From: Euptelea pleiosperma
Taxonomy: Eukaryota; Streptophyta; Magnoliopsida; Ranunculales; Eupteleaceae
NCBI GenBank assembly: GCA_035048495.1
Contig: CM068547.1
Location: 34,294,502 to 34,358,501, forward strand
Direction: 5' to 3'
DNA length: 64,000 nucleotides
Shown: positions 44,921 through 57,160 of the stretch, one piece after another
Numbering within the stretch: the stretch's first letter is position 1
Layout of the letters: each line of letters begins with the position of its first letter
Program-made: the position numbers and the translations under genes
The notes under the pieces: model-generated
The model's database searches: none
Told to the model about the DNA's origin: nothing
What the model saw: the letters and a program-made list of their open reading frames with translations, nothing else

Positions 44921-45613
44921 ACCAATGGCTTGATGCTTAGTGATCGAGATGGATGATAAATAACTTGTGAACATGTATCACGTATGATAAATGTCACGTG
45001 GATCGAATAGGGGGTTGGCTGATTGGTATATATGTTTATTGTAGTTGAGAATTTTTTTTTTTTTTTTTTGATGTTCACATTGCTTGATGTGTCGATGTAT
45101 GCTCCTCCAGAAAAAAGCCACACTTTTTCGGGCCCACAAACTACATCTACAAACCAAAAATCAGCTTTATTAATGATTTCTAGCCATTAGATGTAGTACC
45201 CCAAAAAAATGCTTGAATCCAGCAGTCAGAATACTCCTTCAAAACTGCTTGAGATAACAAATCAGGCTGAACTTCGGTCTATATATCCTCCATGCAGTCA
45301 TGTACTCAAAAATGTGCTACATGGCATTTTTAGAGGGTACCTATCGATGCACATCGAACAACCAGAGCATCAAAAAAATTTCCAGTAATCGGGAGGCTAG
45401 TAATGTAAAATTCAGAAATGTGGAAGGAGGTGTTTATTACGTGACCTGGCTTTACAACTACATTAACATACTTTAGGGCTATAAACGGTGATGCTGATGC
45501 CACGTGGCTCATCTTTTAATCACAAAATAATGTGATCAGATGATCACATCGAGCTACATGATCTCTTAATTACAATATTTGGCCAGTTAGATTTTAGAAA
45601 ATTTATGGTGAAC
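44921..45613. other. 3' flank of BAHD 1 and diverged foldback; no gene
   Basis: The first 90 bp (GATGGATGATAAATAA..) are conserved after copies 2 and 4 and are probably 3'UTR. 45150-45330 is a GGATGTTTGGCC-family remnant. Confidence 0.6.
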
Positions 45614-45618
45614 ATTAC

Positions 45619-46819
45619 TGTGGGTACCATAATTTTCACACAAATCTCAAGGATTGATGTGCACATATCTCGAGGTGTGTATCAATCGAAGATATTTCAA
45701 ATGGTGTATTATTTCTAACGTACACTCATCCCGGGAACTCATCTCGGCAACTTCAACATCTCAACCCGGAAACTCATCTTGATAACTCAAGCATCTTATC
45801 TCAGGAACTCATCCTAGCAACTCAAGTATCTCATTCCGGGAACTCATCCTGGCAACTCAAGTATCTCATCCCGGGAACTCCAACATCTCATCCTGGGAAC
45901 TCATCCTGGCAACTCAAGTATCTCATCCCGGGAACTCATCCTGGCAACTCAAGTATCTCATCTCGGAAAGTATCTCATCCCGGGAACTCATCCTGGCAAC
46001 TCAAGTATCTCATCCCGGGAACTCCAACATCTCATCCCGGGAACTCATCCCGGCAACTCAAACATCTCATCCCGGGAACTCATCTTGGCAACTCAAGCAT
46101 CTCATCCCGGGAACTCATCCCGGCAAGGTCACATGACTGGCTAGATACATTTATCCCGACAAGGTCACCAGATTTACTTGACCGGATCTATTTCAATCTC
46201 ATCCCGGCAAAGCCAGATAAGGTCAAATGACTTACGTGGCAGGATCTCTTACGTACGAGGTAAGTATTCTGAACACAATCGATTTCTTAACTAATGAATA
46301 TTAGACACATGGCAGCTAGTTGAACTATCATGAATTCGACATCCCCTTATCCGAATACCTGACACGAAGGATGCCACCTCAGTGTCACTTCAGTTATTTC
46401 AGGTATAACCGAATCAAGGAAGTCAAGATATAACCATAAGATTCTGTTTTATAACAGAATCCATTCGAGTCATCGTTGACTGATAATGACTAGACACGTG
46501 GAAGGTGAGTCACGCCAGTTCTAAGGGTATAAATATGAGACCCTCAGAACTGAAGAGAGGATCTTGCTCTCTAGATCCAGATAGCCTAAACTCTGAAACA
46601 TTTTACTATTTTTGTAAAACCTGTTACATTTCCTAAGCTGACTTGAGCGTCGGAGCCTTGTCAACAGGTACAACCAAATCTCATCTGGAGATCATCCTAT
46701 CCTTCGCAGAGGAGAAAGCAGTTTCATCCTGGAGCATCAGAATCGTCCGATCATCACCAAAATTCGAATCGTCTGACCTCGAAGATTGTGTGGGTTAGAT
46801 CAGATATTTTTCCCCCACA
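45619..46819 (+). repeat. 5' LTR of the 3.9-kb element
   Basis: Contains a TATA box (46528-46536, GTATAAATATGAG) with the transcript start expected near 46560, and a tandem array (about 45729-46130) of CATCCCGGGAACTCATCC / GGCAACTCAAGTATCT units. Confidence 0.93.
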
Positions 46820-46884
46820 TTTTTGGCGCCGTCTGTGGGAATCGAGAAGAAGTTTTCCGTTCTAAGAGAGATTCGATTCGAGCA

Positions 46885-47193
46885 ATGATGGATACCAGAC
46901 GCACTAGCCTCAGGAGTATGAGAGAGAAGAATCCTCCCAGCGATCTCAGAGTTGCTATCACGGAGGGCAGAAGAGCGAGAGAGAGAGAGAGGCGTCATTT
47001 TTCAAAGGATGTTCTGTTGGATTTCAGCCACCTACAAGCTACCCTCCGGCGACCATCAGCTTACAAACGTATTCCCCATGCTCTGGGGATCCTAGATCTT
47101 AAATTTAGTGTTTATTGGAGGTCTGTGAAGTGCGCAATACCCCATCCAAATTTCAGCCAACTCTGGTCACCTCTGGTGGTGGTGGCGGCATAG
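46885..47193 (+). CDS. Gag-like N-terminal remnant of the 3.9-kb element (102 aa)
   Basis: The frame opens MMDTRRTSLRSMREKN just after the primer-binding site, then an Arg/Glu-rich RRARERERRHF stretch, and stops early. Position and basic character fit the start of a Gypsy gag; no capsid fold motif is visible. Confidence 0.4.
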   Translation: MMDTRRTSLRSMREKNPPSDLRVAITEGRRARERERRHFSKDVLLDFSHLQATLRRPSAYKRIPHALGILDLKFSVYWRSVKCAIPHPNFSQLWSPLVVVAA

Positions 47194-47931
47194 ATGTGTT
47201 CCTCATTTACCTAGCAACATCCCACTAGAGTTTCGTGGTGATCCAATAGTGGGAGAGCCCACAACAATCCGATAAATTGGCAAAGATCTATATGCAACCC
47301 ATGTGCTTCAGCGTCACATCAGTAGAAGTGAAGAAATTGAGAAAAAATTTTCATCTGAAACTTGTTCCCAGGTGAACCACAAATGGAGCATGTGCCAGAA
47401 ACTAAATCTCACAGCTCAAGCAACTCATCCCGGTCATCCCAATAGTTCATCCAACGATGACTACACTTACTGGATACAACCTATAAAGCTGCATTCTGTA
47501 CCAGTTGGCAACACACTTGATGGCTGATAACACCTGGGGGCTTCATATATGATCAAGGCTTCATATACGATAATGGTTTCATCTACAATCATCCAATAAT
47601 GCAACCAGAACAACCCAATCACGGTCCAATCTCGCTACAAGACGCCAATAATTCAATCATATGGAACATCGAGTAGACGTCCAGGAGGCCAGAAAATCTT
47701 AAAGCTCTCGGCATTCAACCTTGATTACGAGAACCTTGACACAAGTCCCCTGGAGGGAGCAAGATCTTCTATGGGAGGCCGGGGATACCTAAAAGCTTGC
47801 AGCTGAAAAGCCCTAACTAACGGACACCTTGACATTGTTACGAAAGTCCTACTGCAGTAGGCTAGGGAATCTTAAAGTTCTCGGCATTCAACCCTTGACT
47901 ATAGAAACCCTGACATGAGACTCATTATAAT

Positions 47932-48027
47932 CATCATTCATTGTCATCATCATCATCATCATCATCATAATCATCATCATCATCATCATCATCATCATAA
48001 TCATTATTCATCATCATCATCATCATC
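47932..48027. repeat. ATC trinucleotide microsatellite
   Basis: About 30 CAT/ATC units with a few AAT interruptions, followed by tandem AGAGCTCACAGTCATGCTCCC units to about 48180. Confidence 0.92.
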
Positions 48028-48291
48028 AGAGAGCCCTAGAGCTCTTAGTCATGCTCCGTAGAGCTCACATCCATGCTCCCTAGAGCTCACAACCATGCTC
48101 CCAAGAGCTTACGGTCATACTCACGAGAGCTCACAGTCATGCTCCCTAGAGCTCACAGTTATTCTCCCTAAAGCTCACAGATATGCTTATAAGAATACAT
48201 GGATCAACCACCAGATCAACTAGCAACTAATTACATTTCTCGAAGGCAAACCATCTCCTACGGTCGAGCTCCACCTTCGAGAGGGGGCTAA

Positions 48292-49493
48292 TGTGGGTAC
48301 CATAATTTTCACACAAATCTCAAGGATTGATGTGCACATATCTCGAGGTGTGCATCAATCGAAGATATTTCAAAGGGTGTATTATTTCTAACGTACACTC
48401 ATCTCGGCAACTTCAACATCTCAACCCGGAAACTCATCTTGATAACTCAAGCATCTTATCTCGGGAACTCATCCTGGCAACTCAAGTATCTCATCCCGGG
48501 AACTCCAACATCTCATCCCAGGAACTCATCCTGGCAACTCAAGTATCTCATCCCGGGAACTCCAACATCTCATCCCGGGAACTCATCCTAGCAACTCAAG
48601 TATCTCATCCCGGGAACTCATCCTGGCAACTCAAGTATCTCATCCCGGGGACTCCAACATCTCATCTCAGCAACTCAAACATCTCATCCTGGGAACTCAT
48701 CTTGGCAACTCAAGCATCTCATCCCGGCAACTCAAACATCTCATCTCGGGAACTCATCTTGGCAACTCAAGCATCTCATTCCGGGAACTCATCCCGGCAA
48801 GGTCACATGACTGGCTAGATGCATTTATCCCGACAAGGTCACCAGATTTACTTGACGGGATCTATTTCAATCTCATCCCGGCAAAGCCAGATGATGTCAA
48901 ATGACTTACGTGGCAGGATCTCTTACGTACAAGGTAAGTATTCTGAACACAATCGATTTCTTAACTAATGAATATTGGCCACATGGCAGCTAGTTGAACT
49001 ATCACGAATTCGACATCCCCTTATCCGAATACCTGACACGAAGGATGCCACCTCAGTGTCACTTCAGTTATTTCAGGTATAACCGAATCAAGGAAGTCAA
49101 GATATAACCATAAGATTCTATTTTATAACAGAATCCATTCGAGTCATCGTTGACTGATAATGACTAGACACGTGGAAGGTGAGTCACGCCAGTTCTAAGA
49201 GTATAAATATGAGACCCTCAGAACTGAAGAGAGGATCTTGCTCTCCAGATCCAGATAGCCTAAACTCTGAAACCTTTTACTATTTTCGTGAAACCTGTTA
49301 CATTTTCTAAGCTGACTTGAGCGTCGGAGCCTTGTCAACAGATACAACCAAATCTCATCTGGAGATCATCCTATCCTTCGCAGAGGAGAAAGCAGTTTCA
49401 TCCTGGAGCATCAGAATCGTCCAATCATCACCAAAATCCGAATCGTCTGACCTCGAAGATTGTGTGGGTTAGATCAGATATTTTTCCCCCACA
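48292..49493 (+). repeat. 3' LTR of the 3.9-kb element
   Basis: Nearly identical to the 5' LTR, with TATA at 49202-49210 and a differently sized CATCCCGGGAACTC array (about 48390-48805). Confidence 0.93.
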
Positions 49494-49566
49494 ATTATCT
49501 TGTAGAAAAGTCTAATGGATCCGATGGTCATGATTAGATCTCCTAGATGAGACATCATTCACCCAG

Positions 49567-49659
49567 AAAAAAATTGCTGGGGTGAACGATGGGCCGAGAG
49601 GGCGCCACGGGTCCTATGTGCGTACTCGTTGCCCCATCGTTCACCCCAGCAATTTTTTT
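49567..49659. repeat. 27-bp perfect inverted repeat with 39-bp loop
   Basis: Arms 49567-49593 and 49633-49659 (AAATTGCTGGGGTGAACGAT and inverse) pair fully around a GC-rich loop. No TSD is evident. It starts 73 bp past the LTR element. Confidence 0.85.
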
Positions 49660-49660
49660 T

Positions 49661-50029
49661 TTATTCTACTCAACGATTGATCTAAGCCTCCGCTTGGACA
49701 GGACACCAGGCAGGGAAAAGGGTTTATACATGAATCGTGTTCTTCAATTCAATTTTTTCTAAGAGCCATCTTTTCTGTTAAGACAAGTTTCTTTAAATCT
49801 TCTCTTAGAATCTTACCTTACATTGGTTTCACTATTATCTTGCTAATTTTTTTTTTTTTTTGATAAGTCCAAAATAGATTAATAAAAGGAGATCGAGAAG
49901 ATCTCAAAATACAAAAGAGAAGAAAGCGAAAGAGAGTTATATCAAAATGTGATCAAACCTAAAGACCATGTCCCTAAAGAAAGCACCCCTCAACTCATTT
50001 ACGCTCTTTGACTTGCATATTTCTCCTCA
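49661..50029. other. Intergenic, possible LINE-linked sequence
   Basis: TTTTTTGATAAGTCCAAAATAG after a T-run resembles the poly-A end of a minus-strand retroposon read backwards. No gene. Confidence 0.4.
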
Positions 50030-50400
50030 CTAGTGCTGTTATTGGTCTTCTTTGTACATGACCAAACCATCTCAATAGTCACTTATTGGGGTTAATCCTA
50101 TATTTTCATAAATGTATTCATTTCTAATTTTGTCTTTCCTTGTCTTACTAGATATCCATCTCAACATCCTCATCTCTGCTATATTCTCATTTTTTGAACA
50201 TGTTTCGTGATTGCTCAACAATCAGCTCCATAAAACATCATTGATTTTATTACCATTTTATAAAATTATCTTTTTAGTCTAATTAGCACACGCCGCCAAT
50301 CATATCACACTTTGAAAGTACGTCTCCACTTTAGACGCCACCCACTCTAATTTTATGGGTAGCATCATCCTCAGTCTCTCATTCCTTATTAATAATGAAA
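50030..50400 (-). pseudogene. LINE reverse-transcriptase 3' fragment
   Basis: On the minus strand, AEMRMLRWISSKTRKDKIRN with NEYIYENIG is the conserved C-terminal part of plant LINE reverse transcriptases, followed by DY*DGLVMY where intact elements read on. MMFYGAD precedes it in another frame. In-frame stops and frameshifts show it is dead, and the catalytic domain is absent. Confidence 0.8.
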
Positions 50401-51659
50401 CCAAAGTAACAAAATTAGTTTTTTTTTGAGGTATTTCTTGGTTGTCAATTTTAATTGGTGGATTACCTCTATGAGCATCCGTACCTCAAAGACGTCCATG
50501 CGGGCTCCCCACTAACTTGTTAGCATAAATCAATATAAGCCAAAATGTTATATTCAATTTCGTACCCATGAAAGATAGTAAAATTGGGTCGACCTAGGCA
50601 GAAGTACAACCCAGTGAATCATTTCATCCTTCAAGTTGGCCCAAAACCATTCTGATAAAAGCGAAAGCTGAACTAAAATGGATAAAAGCCAGTGACTCTC
50701 TCTCTCTCTCTCCATGTTACTTTCATTATCTCAGGAGGAGTAGTGTGAGTCTTGTCACTCATCTTCGTTTGGATGGAAAGATTAAAACGCCATTTCGAAA
50801 GAAAATACTGATAGTGGGCTTTTGGATGGAAAGATTAAACGCCTTTTCAAAAAGAAAACGTTGATAGTGGGCCTCATGATGATTAAGGTCATGAGGCCCA
50901 CTGTCAAAAAGACATCAGTGTACTTGCTTTGGAAAAGTCTTTAGGATTCAACCTTCAGAGTTCAGCTTCAGACCACTCCAAAGGAAAGACAGGCTTTCAC
51001 TCCTCAGAGGAGTGGGACTTACATTGTCACTCAACTGCATAGAAAACGTTTGGTGTCGATCGTTTTCTATTAGGAATTGAATTTCCCACATGAGTTTGTC
51101 TAGAGCTACACCTTTTTCTTACATCCGGTGGTGGAGCCCACGCGGAGATCATGCTTGACAATCCAACCGCTTAGTGCATTGATCTCATCGATCACTAACC
51201 TTACGTAAAAGTTAATCTAAATTAACGATAAATTTGGATGGTCCCGATCTTCTAAATTCAAGTCACCTTTTCATGGGGTTAGGAATATCGATCAAAATGG
51301 ATTGATTTTTTTTGTAAGGATGGTCACCACAATATCGACAACTCACCTTGGGGTTGGATTATATAACATGATCTCTACGTGGGCCAAACTACGTACGAGG
51401 GGTGTAAGAATTGGATGTAAGAAATGGGTGTAGCTCTAGTCACTTATTCTCCGCCCCATCCAAACTCCGGGGGATTCTGATTCTACATGTGAATTACAGT
51501 GAGTGTGACTCGAGCAAGAATTAGAATTTTGTAATCTCACACCCCTCTCAAACGCTTTAAGTGCACCCCACACCCCAGAACCGTTAAAACGGCCTCCTTT
51601 AAACCTCGTTTCCAACTTTGGAAAGATTGATGGCCACTAATAAAGAGAAAAACTTGGAT
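50401..51659. other. Intergenic, no gene
   Basis: Includes a TC microsatellite (about 50697-50712), a 52-bp tandem pair (TTTGGATGGAAAGATTAAA, about 50768-50872) and a right-end hAT MITE scrap at 51582-51609 (CGTTAAAACGGCC..TTTAAACCTCG). Confidence 0.6.
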
Positions 51660-52140
51660 CGTCTCCTCTGTACATTAGACATTAATGTCCACCCTCAAAA
51701 TTGCCATGTCTTTGAGGTCACTAACCAAAAATTGGCCTTCCGACAGACCTAGTCTGTTGACGTTGATCTGTTGGGGAAGCTTTTGCGACGGACAAGGACC
51801 GTTGTGAAAAGTTGCCCCTTTCTGCCATGTCTTTGAGGTCACTAACAAAACATTGGCCTTCCGACGGACCTGGTCTATTGACATCATGTTCTGTTGGGGA
51901 AGATTTTGCGATGGACAAGAACTGTGAAAAGTTGGCCTGCTGCGACAAACCTTGCAACAAATAAGTCCTCAACTTCCCCGGGTCAATGTTTGTTGTGGAA
52001 AACCTCACTTTTTGCAATGGACCTAGTCCGTTGTTGATAACCATTTCAAGATAGACTAATTTCATTGTCGAAAATCAGACTGGGCTTTCACTACGGTCAC
52101 TTTCCGTTACAAACTTGGTCTGCTGCGCGCGAAAACCCCT
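51660..52140. repeat. About 121-bp tandem pair, CACTA-subterminal-like
   Basis: Two copies of TTGCCATGTCTTTGAGGTCACTAAC..GGCCTTCCGAC(A/G)GACCT. Words such as TTTTGCGACGGACAAGGACC resemble the subterminal repeats of CACTA elements. No CACTA end was found within the block. Confidence 0.5.
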
Positions 52141-52508
52141 CCGTTGTTTTTTTTTTTTCTAAAATTTGCATGTGATCTTATCATTAAAGAGAAATCAAAA
52201 CCGCGCACCTAAATTCTTCGCATTGTATTTCACCATTAAAATTCTTCTAATTACAAAAAACATGGTCTAAAATCTCTTTTATTTTTTTGAAGTTAAAATT
52301 AATGGTTTTTAATAAATTAAGTGTGGTTCTCATGAAAGGGAACAATAAACCAAAACATTTATCAAATTTGTTCCTATTGTTTCTCCAAACTTACAGTCAA
52401 GATCGAAAAATCCATTACTTCAAAACTATTTTTACAATTATTTACAGTTCATTTCTTTTGGATTTGATTCTGTTGAAGACGCTTGATGTAGAAGATGATA
52501 GTATATAC

Positions 52509-52860
52509 CAAGGTTTCAAAAACGGCCGTTACAACGGATTTGGACCTACCCCATTATGTTATGGACCGTTAAAACGCCCAGAAAATAACGGCCGTTATAA
52601 CGAAATTAACGACCGTTATTTTCTGGAAAATTTTGAGAAAAAAAAGGTCATTATTTTTATTTTTTTCTGTTATATTCCGTATTTTTTTTTCCGTTATTTT
52701 CTATTTTTTAAAATTCAAAATTTGAAGTTCAGCGCCATTTTTTTCCATTTATTTTCCGTTATTTTCCCATTTTTCCCCTGAGCGTTTTTTTAGTTATAAC
52801 GGAAAAAACGGTAATGCCCCCAGTCTGTTATATGGTTATAACGGTCCCCTTTAAACCTTG
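52509..52860. mobile_element. hAT-type MITE (CCGTTATAACGG family)
   Basis: CAAGGTTTCAAAAACGG and CTTTAAACCTTG ends lie between exact GTATATAC copies (52501-52508 and 52861-52868). 352 bp, non-coding. Confidence 0.92.
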
Positions 52861-52868
52861 GTATATAC

Positions 52869-53799
52869 AACTGTTATAGATCTCATCATTATCATTCGAA
52901 CTGTGAGAGAGAGATGTTAGCGCAGAAATAGGAAAAAATGGCTGCTGCGTTTTTTTCTTTTTATTTTATTTGGAGAAGTAGATGAGAGGGGGAGAAGAAG
53001 ACTCCAGTTTTACATTATTTTGCACTTATTGAAAAAAAGATTACTCCAGATTTACGAAAAAAAAAAATAGCAGTTTAATTAAGGAAACAAACATCCTCCG
53101 TACATGCGGCGGAGCCAGGATTTTGTTTGAAGGGGGCACAATCAATTGAGTAGAACCGCATATAATATGAGCCACGTGGCATGTTCTTAGAGATTTCTGA
53201 CTGTATAGATGTTTGGCTCAACCCTAGATGAACATATAGAACGAAAATTAACCTAAGTGGTGATTTCCATGTGTTGGATTGGCATGTGCCCCCCTTGGCC
53301 ACTTCCTATCTCCGCCGTTGCTTTCCATGGAGTTGCGTAGAGGATCCGGACTCATTTGATATTATTGTACTCTTGCGCCTTAAGACAAAGCATCACCACT
53401 AGTTTGAAGTGGAAAACGTGGCTAAGTTGGAGACAAGTCTAGGAGTCAATCTTAAACTCTTAGCTTTAATGAAAGAACGCGTGGGGTTGGATAACAACTT
53501 ATTTTCAGATCTGAAGTTTGAAACTAACATTCAGCACTTATTGGCATGTTCAGACCACTTGGTAACCGACTTAAAATTAGTCTTGATATTCAGAATAATA
53601 TTAATAATGCCATTTTTCTCAAATCTCTCTTTTATAAATTTATAAAAAGTGTCCTAATAAACATTTGAAGACTTAAATTTTCAGACATAAGTCTTCATTA
53701 TCATCCATAAGCATTTTAAGCTTTTAGATCTGATAACTTAATTTACCAAACACCATCTAATCTCATTTGCTTTAGTAGGCAAGAAACCTTGCGAGTTCA
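52869..53799. other. No gene; composite MITE at about 53105-53325
   Basis: CGGCGGAGCCAGGATTTTG and CTATCTCCGCCG are relatives of the micro-MITE ends at 20779, with a GGATGTTTGGCC foldback piece inside. 53400-53650 has a short open frame without family character. Confidence 0.5.
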
Positions 53800-54180
53800 T
53801 ATCTTCACCGCCGTATACACCTTGAAAACGTGCAACGCGGTTTTCAAAAAGTCCTAATTTGGAGACCCCGTTTTCAAGGTGTAGCATCTTTAAGTAGGTC
53901 TCTGTAAGCAAATTAATGTTTGACAATGGAAAGACCACTGTTTGAGCCATGTGGCACGCAGATGTTTAACGATGGAAGGACCACTGTACGAGCCATGAGG
54001 CACATTTTTAGAGACCACCGACCACATGGATGTTTGGCCCATCCCTAGATGGCTCTCGCACAAAAATAAAAACATCTTTCTAGTGGATAGGAATCACTTA
54101 AGGATGGAATTCTAAACGTGTGGTCCGTCATCAAAGATTTATTTGAAAAAGCCTCAGAGGCTCCAGTTACCGCCTTAAAA
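53800..54180. repeat. Upstream block duplicated before BAHD copies 2 and 3 (copy here)
   Basis: GTTTTCAAGGTGTA, TCTGTAAGCAAAT and ATGGAAGGACCACTGTA recur in the same order at 57380-57640, upstream of copy 3. The duplication unit therefore included promoter-distal sequence. Confidence 0.75.
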
Positions 54181-54485
54181 TGACAGGCTCCGGTTAAAGG
54201 ACACAATATGAGCCACGTGGCACACGCAAATGTTTGACGAAAATCAGCTTGATTAGTGATTTATAGCGTTGAATTGGACTTATTTTCATGGGTTGATCTC
54301 AACTGTGGGAATTTGAGCAGTATTTGAGGTACAAAGATCCAACGTCTAGAAATCACTAATCAGGCAGATTTTTGGTTTGTAGGTCCACCTAGGGATTGGC
54401 CAAACATCCATACAGTCAGAGTCCTCTAAGAATGTGTCATGCGGCTCATATTGTGTCCAGTAACCGGAGCCTGTCAAAATGGTAC
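54160..54485. mobile_element. GGGTCRGGCTCC-family foldback next to BAHD 2 promoter
   Basis: GACAGGCTCCGGTTAAAGG and inverse CCAGTAACCGGAGCCTGTC bracket it. A CACGTG G-box lies at 54214-54219. The right end is 58 bp from the TATA box; outermost right TIR is missing. Confidence 0.75.
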
Positions 54486-54542
54486 ACTTTCATAAATGAA
54501 GAAAGTTCAAACTTCAAACCATAAACGTGACCAATATCTCAC

Positions 54543-54553
54543 TCTATAAATAA
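54543..54553 (+). promoter_or_regulatory. TATA box of BAHD copy 2
   Basis: CTCTATAAATAATTGTCC, 70-80 bp upstream of the ATG, matches the copy 1 and copy 4 promoters. Confidence 0.8.
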
Positions 54554-54620
54554 TTGTCCCAACCTCCAAAACAAGCTCACCACAACCCAATTTCTCCCTC
54601 ACAATTCACAATTTTCCAGC

Positions 54621-56350
54621 ATGGCGTCCTCATCTTCTCTAGTGTTCACGGTACGAAGGCGTGAACCTGAATTGATTGCACCAGCAAAGCCAACACCCCA
54701 TGAATTCAAGCACCTCTCAGACATCGATGACCAAGAAAGTCTTCGGTTTCAAATTCCAGTCATACAATTTTATCGAAGGGATCCTTCCATGGAAGGGAGA
54801 GATCCTGTGCAGGTCATAAGAAAGGCGATCGCGGAAACGCTCGTCTTCTACTACCCATTTGCGGGTAGGCTTAGGGAAGGAGCTGGCCGGAAGCTTATAG
54901 TGGATTGCACCGGAGAGGGTCTCATGTTTATCGAGGCTGATGCGGATGTTAGACTCGAGCAGTTTGGTAACGAATTTCAACCGCCTTTCCCATGCTTTGA
55001 GGAACTCCTTTATGACGTTCCGGGATCTGAAGGTCTCCTTAACTGCCCTTTGCTGTTGATTCAGGTGAGAATTCATTAAGTCATTGGGGCCCAATGACTG
55101 CCTGGATCTTCAGCCCACCTATTGGTGGATAAAACACACTAAAAATCAGCTTGATTGATGATTTCTAGCCATTAGATTTACTACCCAAAAAATATATGCT
55201 TGAATCAAACGGCTAGAAACATGTCCTAAAATGTACTAAAATATATGGCTAGAGAATCAATCAGGTTGATTTTTGGTTTGTATATCCAATAAGGGGTGGG
55301 CTAAAAATCCATGTGGTTGGTGGGACCATTGGAAAACATAATTATGATACTTAGTTGACACATCATACTACCATTGGTTTGATCATCTAATTATTCCTCT
55401 TCTTTTAATCGTAGGTGACCCGTCTGATGTGTGGAGGATTCATCTTCGCCCTTCGCCTGAACCACACCATGAGCGATGCTCCTGGGCTGGTCCAATTCTT
55501 GACCGCTTTGAGTGAGATCGCACGAGGCGCACGAGCCCCATCGGTACAACCTGTGTGGCAACGGGAAATCCTCAATGCCCGGGACCCACCTCGTGTGTCC
55601 TGCGTACATCGCGAGTATGATGAGGTGCCTGACACCAAGGGCACGCTCATACCACTTGATGATATGATCCACCAATCTTTCTTCTTCGGCCCACGAGAGG
55701 TGACTGCCCTACGTAAGCACCTGCCACCACACCTACGCACGTGCTCGACATTTGAGATACTCACCGCATGTATATGGCGATGCCGCACGATTGCAATCCG
55801 GCCAGATCCCGAGGAGGAAGTCCGTATGATCCTCCTTGTGAATGCACGTGCAAGGTTCCGCCATGCGCTACCGTCTGGATTCTATGGTAATGCATTAGCA
55901 ATTCCGGCAGCGGTGGCCACGGCCGAAAAGCTATGCCAGAATTCGGTAAGTTACGCATTGGAATTAGTGAAGAAAGCAAAGGCCGACGTGACCCATGACT
56001 ACATGAAATCAGTGGCGGATCTTATGGTTATCAAGGGACGACCCCACTTTACAGTGGTAAGGAGCTTTGTCATGTCGGATGTGACTCGTGCAGGGTTTGG
56101 AGAGGTGGATTTTGGATGGGGGAAAGCAGTGTATGGTGGACCAGCGAAAGGGGGTGTAGGGGCCATTCCCGGGTTAGTAAGCTTCTGTATACCGTTCAGG
56201 AATAACAGAGGTGAGGATGGGATTGTAGTCCCGATCTGCTTGCCAGGGCTTGCCATGAACAGGTTCATACACGAGCTAGAGAGCATGATCAAGGAGCCTG
56301 TTGAGGACCCTCATAGTAAGACCTCCACGTTCATTAAATCTGCACTTTAA
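54621..56350 (+). CDS. BEBT-like: BAHD acyltransferase copy 2, benzyl alcohol O-benzoyltransferase-like
   Basis: Same reaction class as copy 1. Exon 1 54621-55064 and exon 2 55415-56350 encode 459 residues with one phase-0 intron at the same site. HTMSD (165-169) and DFGWG are intact. It differs from copy 1 by many conservative changes and some in pocket-lining regions, for example [15 protein letters not shown] against [32 protein letters not shown] against [17 protein letters not shown], and [14 protein letters not shown] against [14 protein letters not shown]. Alcohol or acyl preference may therefore have shifted (inference). The 350-bp intron is filled mostly by a foldback repeat. Likely functional: no stops, good splice sites, TATA present. 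Confidence 0.93.
55085..55328. repeat. Foldback repeat filling the BAHD 2 intron
   Basis: Nearly identical to 39860-40110 (CACCTATTGGTGGATAAA, CTAAAATGTACTAAAAT, AAAATCCATGTGGTTGGTGG). It accounts for about 70% of the intron. Confidence 0.8.
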
Positions 56351-57160
56351 ATCCACAGCTTGATCATCTATTGATCGACATGGATGATAAATAATTGGTG
56401 AATATGTAGTACGCACGATACATGCCACATGTATCAAATGTGAGGTTGTCGGGTCTTCTTGTTGTACTTGTTGGGCTAGGGGCTTTGGACACGGTAAAAC
56501 AGAATTCTTTTACTTAATTAAGTCGAGATGTTGAAAAGCTGGTTTGGATTGTGTGTATTTTTTTTAAGTTCTAGACTCTAGTAGTTAAAAATTGACTACA
56601 AGTGTATGACTTCTTAAGAAGTTACTTTTTTTTTTTTTGCTTCAATTTAAGCATATGTTGAAAACTTAAGTGAAACTTTGGTAATACCATATTTGTCATT
56701 CTAATCTTTCAAGACAAATTACAAATAATCACTTCAACTATTTTTAATGACAAAAACATACACATGCTCACGCACGCGCTCACACACAGACAACTTTCAC
56801 TCCAGTGGTCCAAGTTGCCATTTCCAATGGTGACTTTCACTCTAGCCTTTTTTCCACAGGTTTTTGTGATCTAAACAGCCCTTTCCATATGGCGACTAAT
56901 TTCCACAGGTTTATGTGGTCCAAGTTGCCTTTTCATGGTACGTAGCTCTCACTTGGCCTCTTTTTCCACAGGTTGCCCATTTTGTAACTCGAACTCACTC
57001 GATCGGGACGTAGAATTATTTTTGCTGGTCACTCTGTGGCATTGTATGTCCAGTAAAAAATGTAATATGCATACCAAAATGTCAAAAAATAACCTAACTG
57101 ATCAACTTAATTCATTAGATCTGATGGTGTGTATGTGGCATGTATTTATTCGACCCTCAG
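56351..57160. other. 3' flank of BAHD 2; no gene
   Basis: The conserved 3'UTR-like block covers the first 100 bp. The remainder is AT-rich with no recognised repeat until a GGATGTTTGGCC foldback (57160-57370) bearing CACGTG at 57346. Confidence 0.55.

Larger units (their letters stand above)
45619..49493 (+). mobile_element. 3.9-kb non-autonomous LTR retrotransposon
   Basis: LTRs 45619-46819 (1201 bp) and 48292-49493 (1202 bp) start TGTGGGTACC and end CCCCCACA. The TSD is ATTAC / ATTAT. After the left LTR comes TGGCGCCGTCTGTGGGA, a Gypsy-type primer-binding wording; GAGAGGGGGCTAA before the right LTR is the polypurine tract. The 1.47-kb interior has only a short gag-like start, an ATC microsatellite and AGAGCTCACA repeats, so the element depends on a relative for RT and integrase. 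LTRs differ mainly in copy number of an internal 35-bp array. Confidence 0.94.

Noticed and set aside
45729..46130. Second CRISPR-like or satellite candidate
   Set aside because: The same array is present in both LTRs of one retrotransposon and belongs to it.
46786..46884. Extension of the gag-like frame into the 5' LTR
   Set aside because: The extra codons cross the LTR end and primer-binding site, so translation should start at or after 46885.
48327..48818. A 163-codon frame with repeating SHPGNSNISS motifs
   Set aside because: It is the translation of the tandem array in the 3' LTR and has no coding signal of its own.
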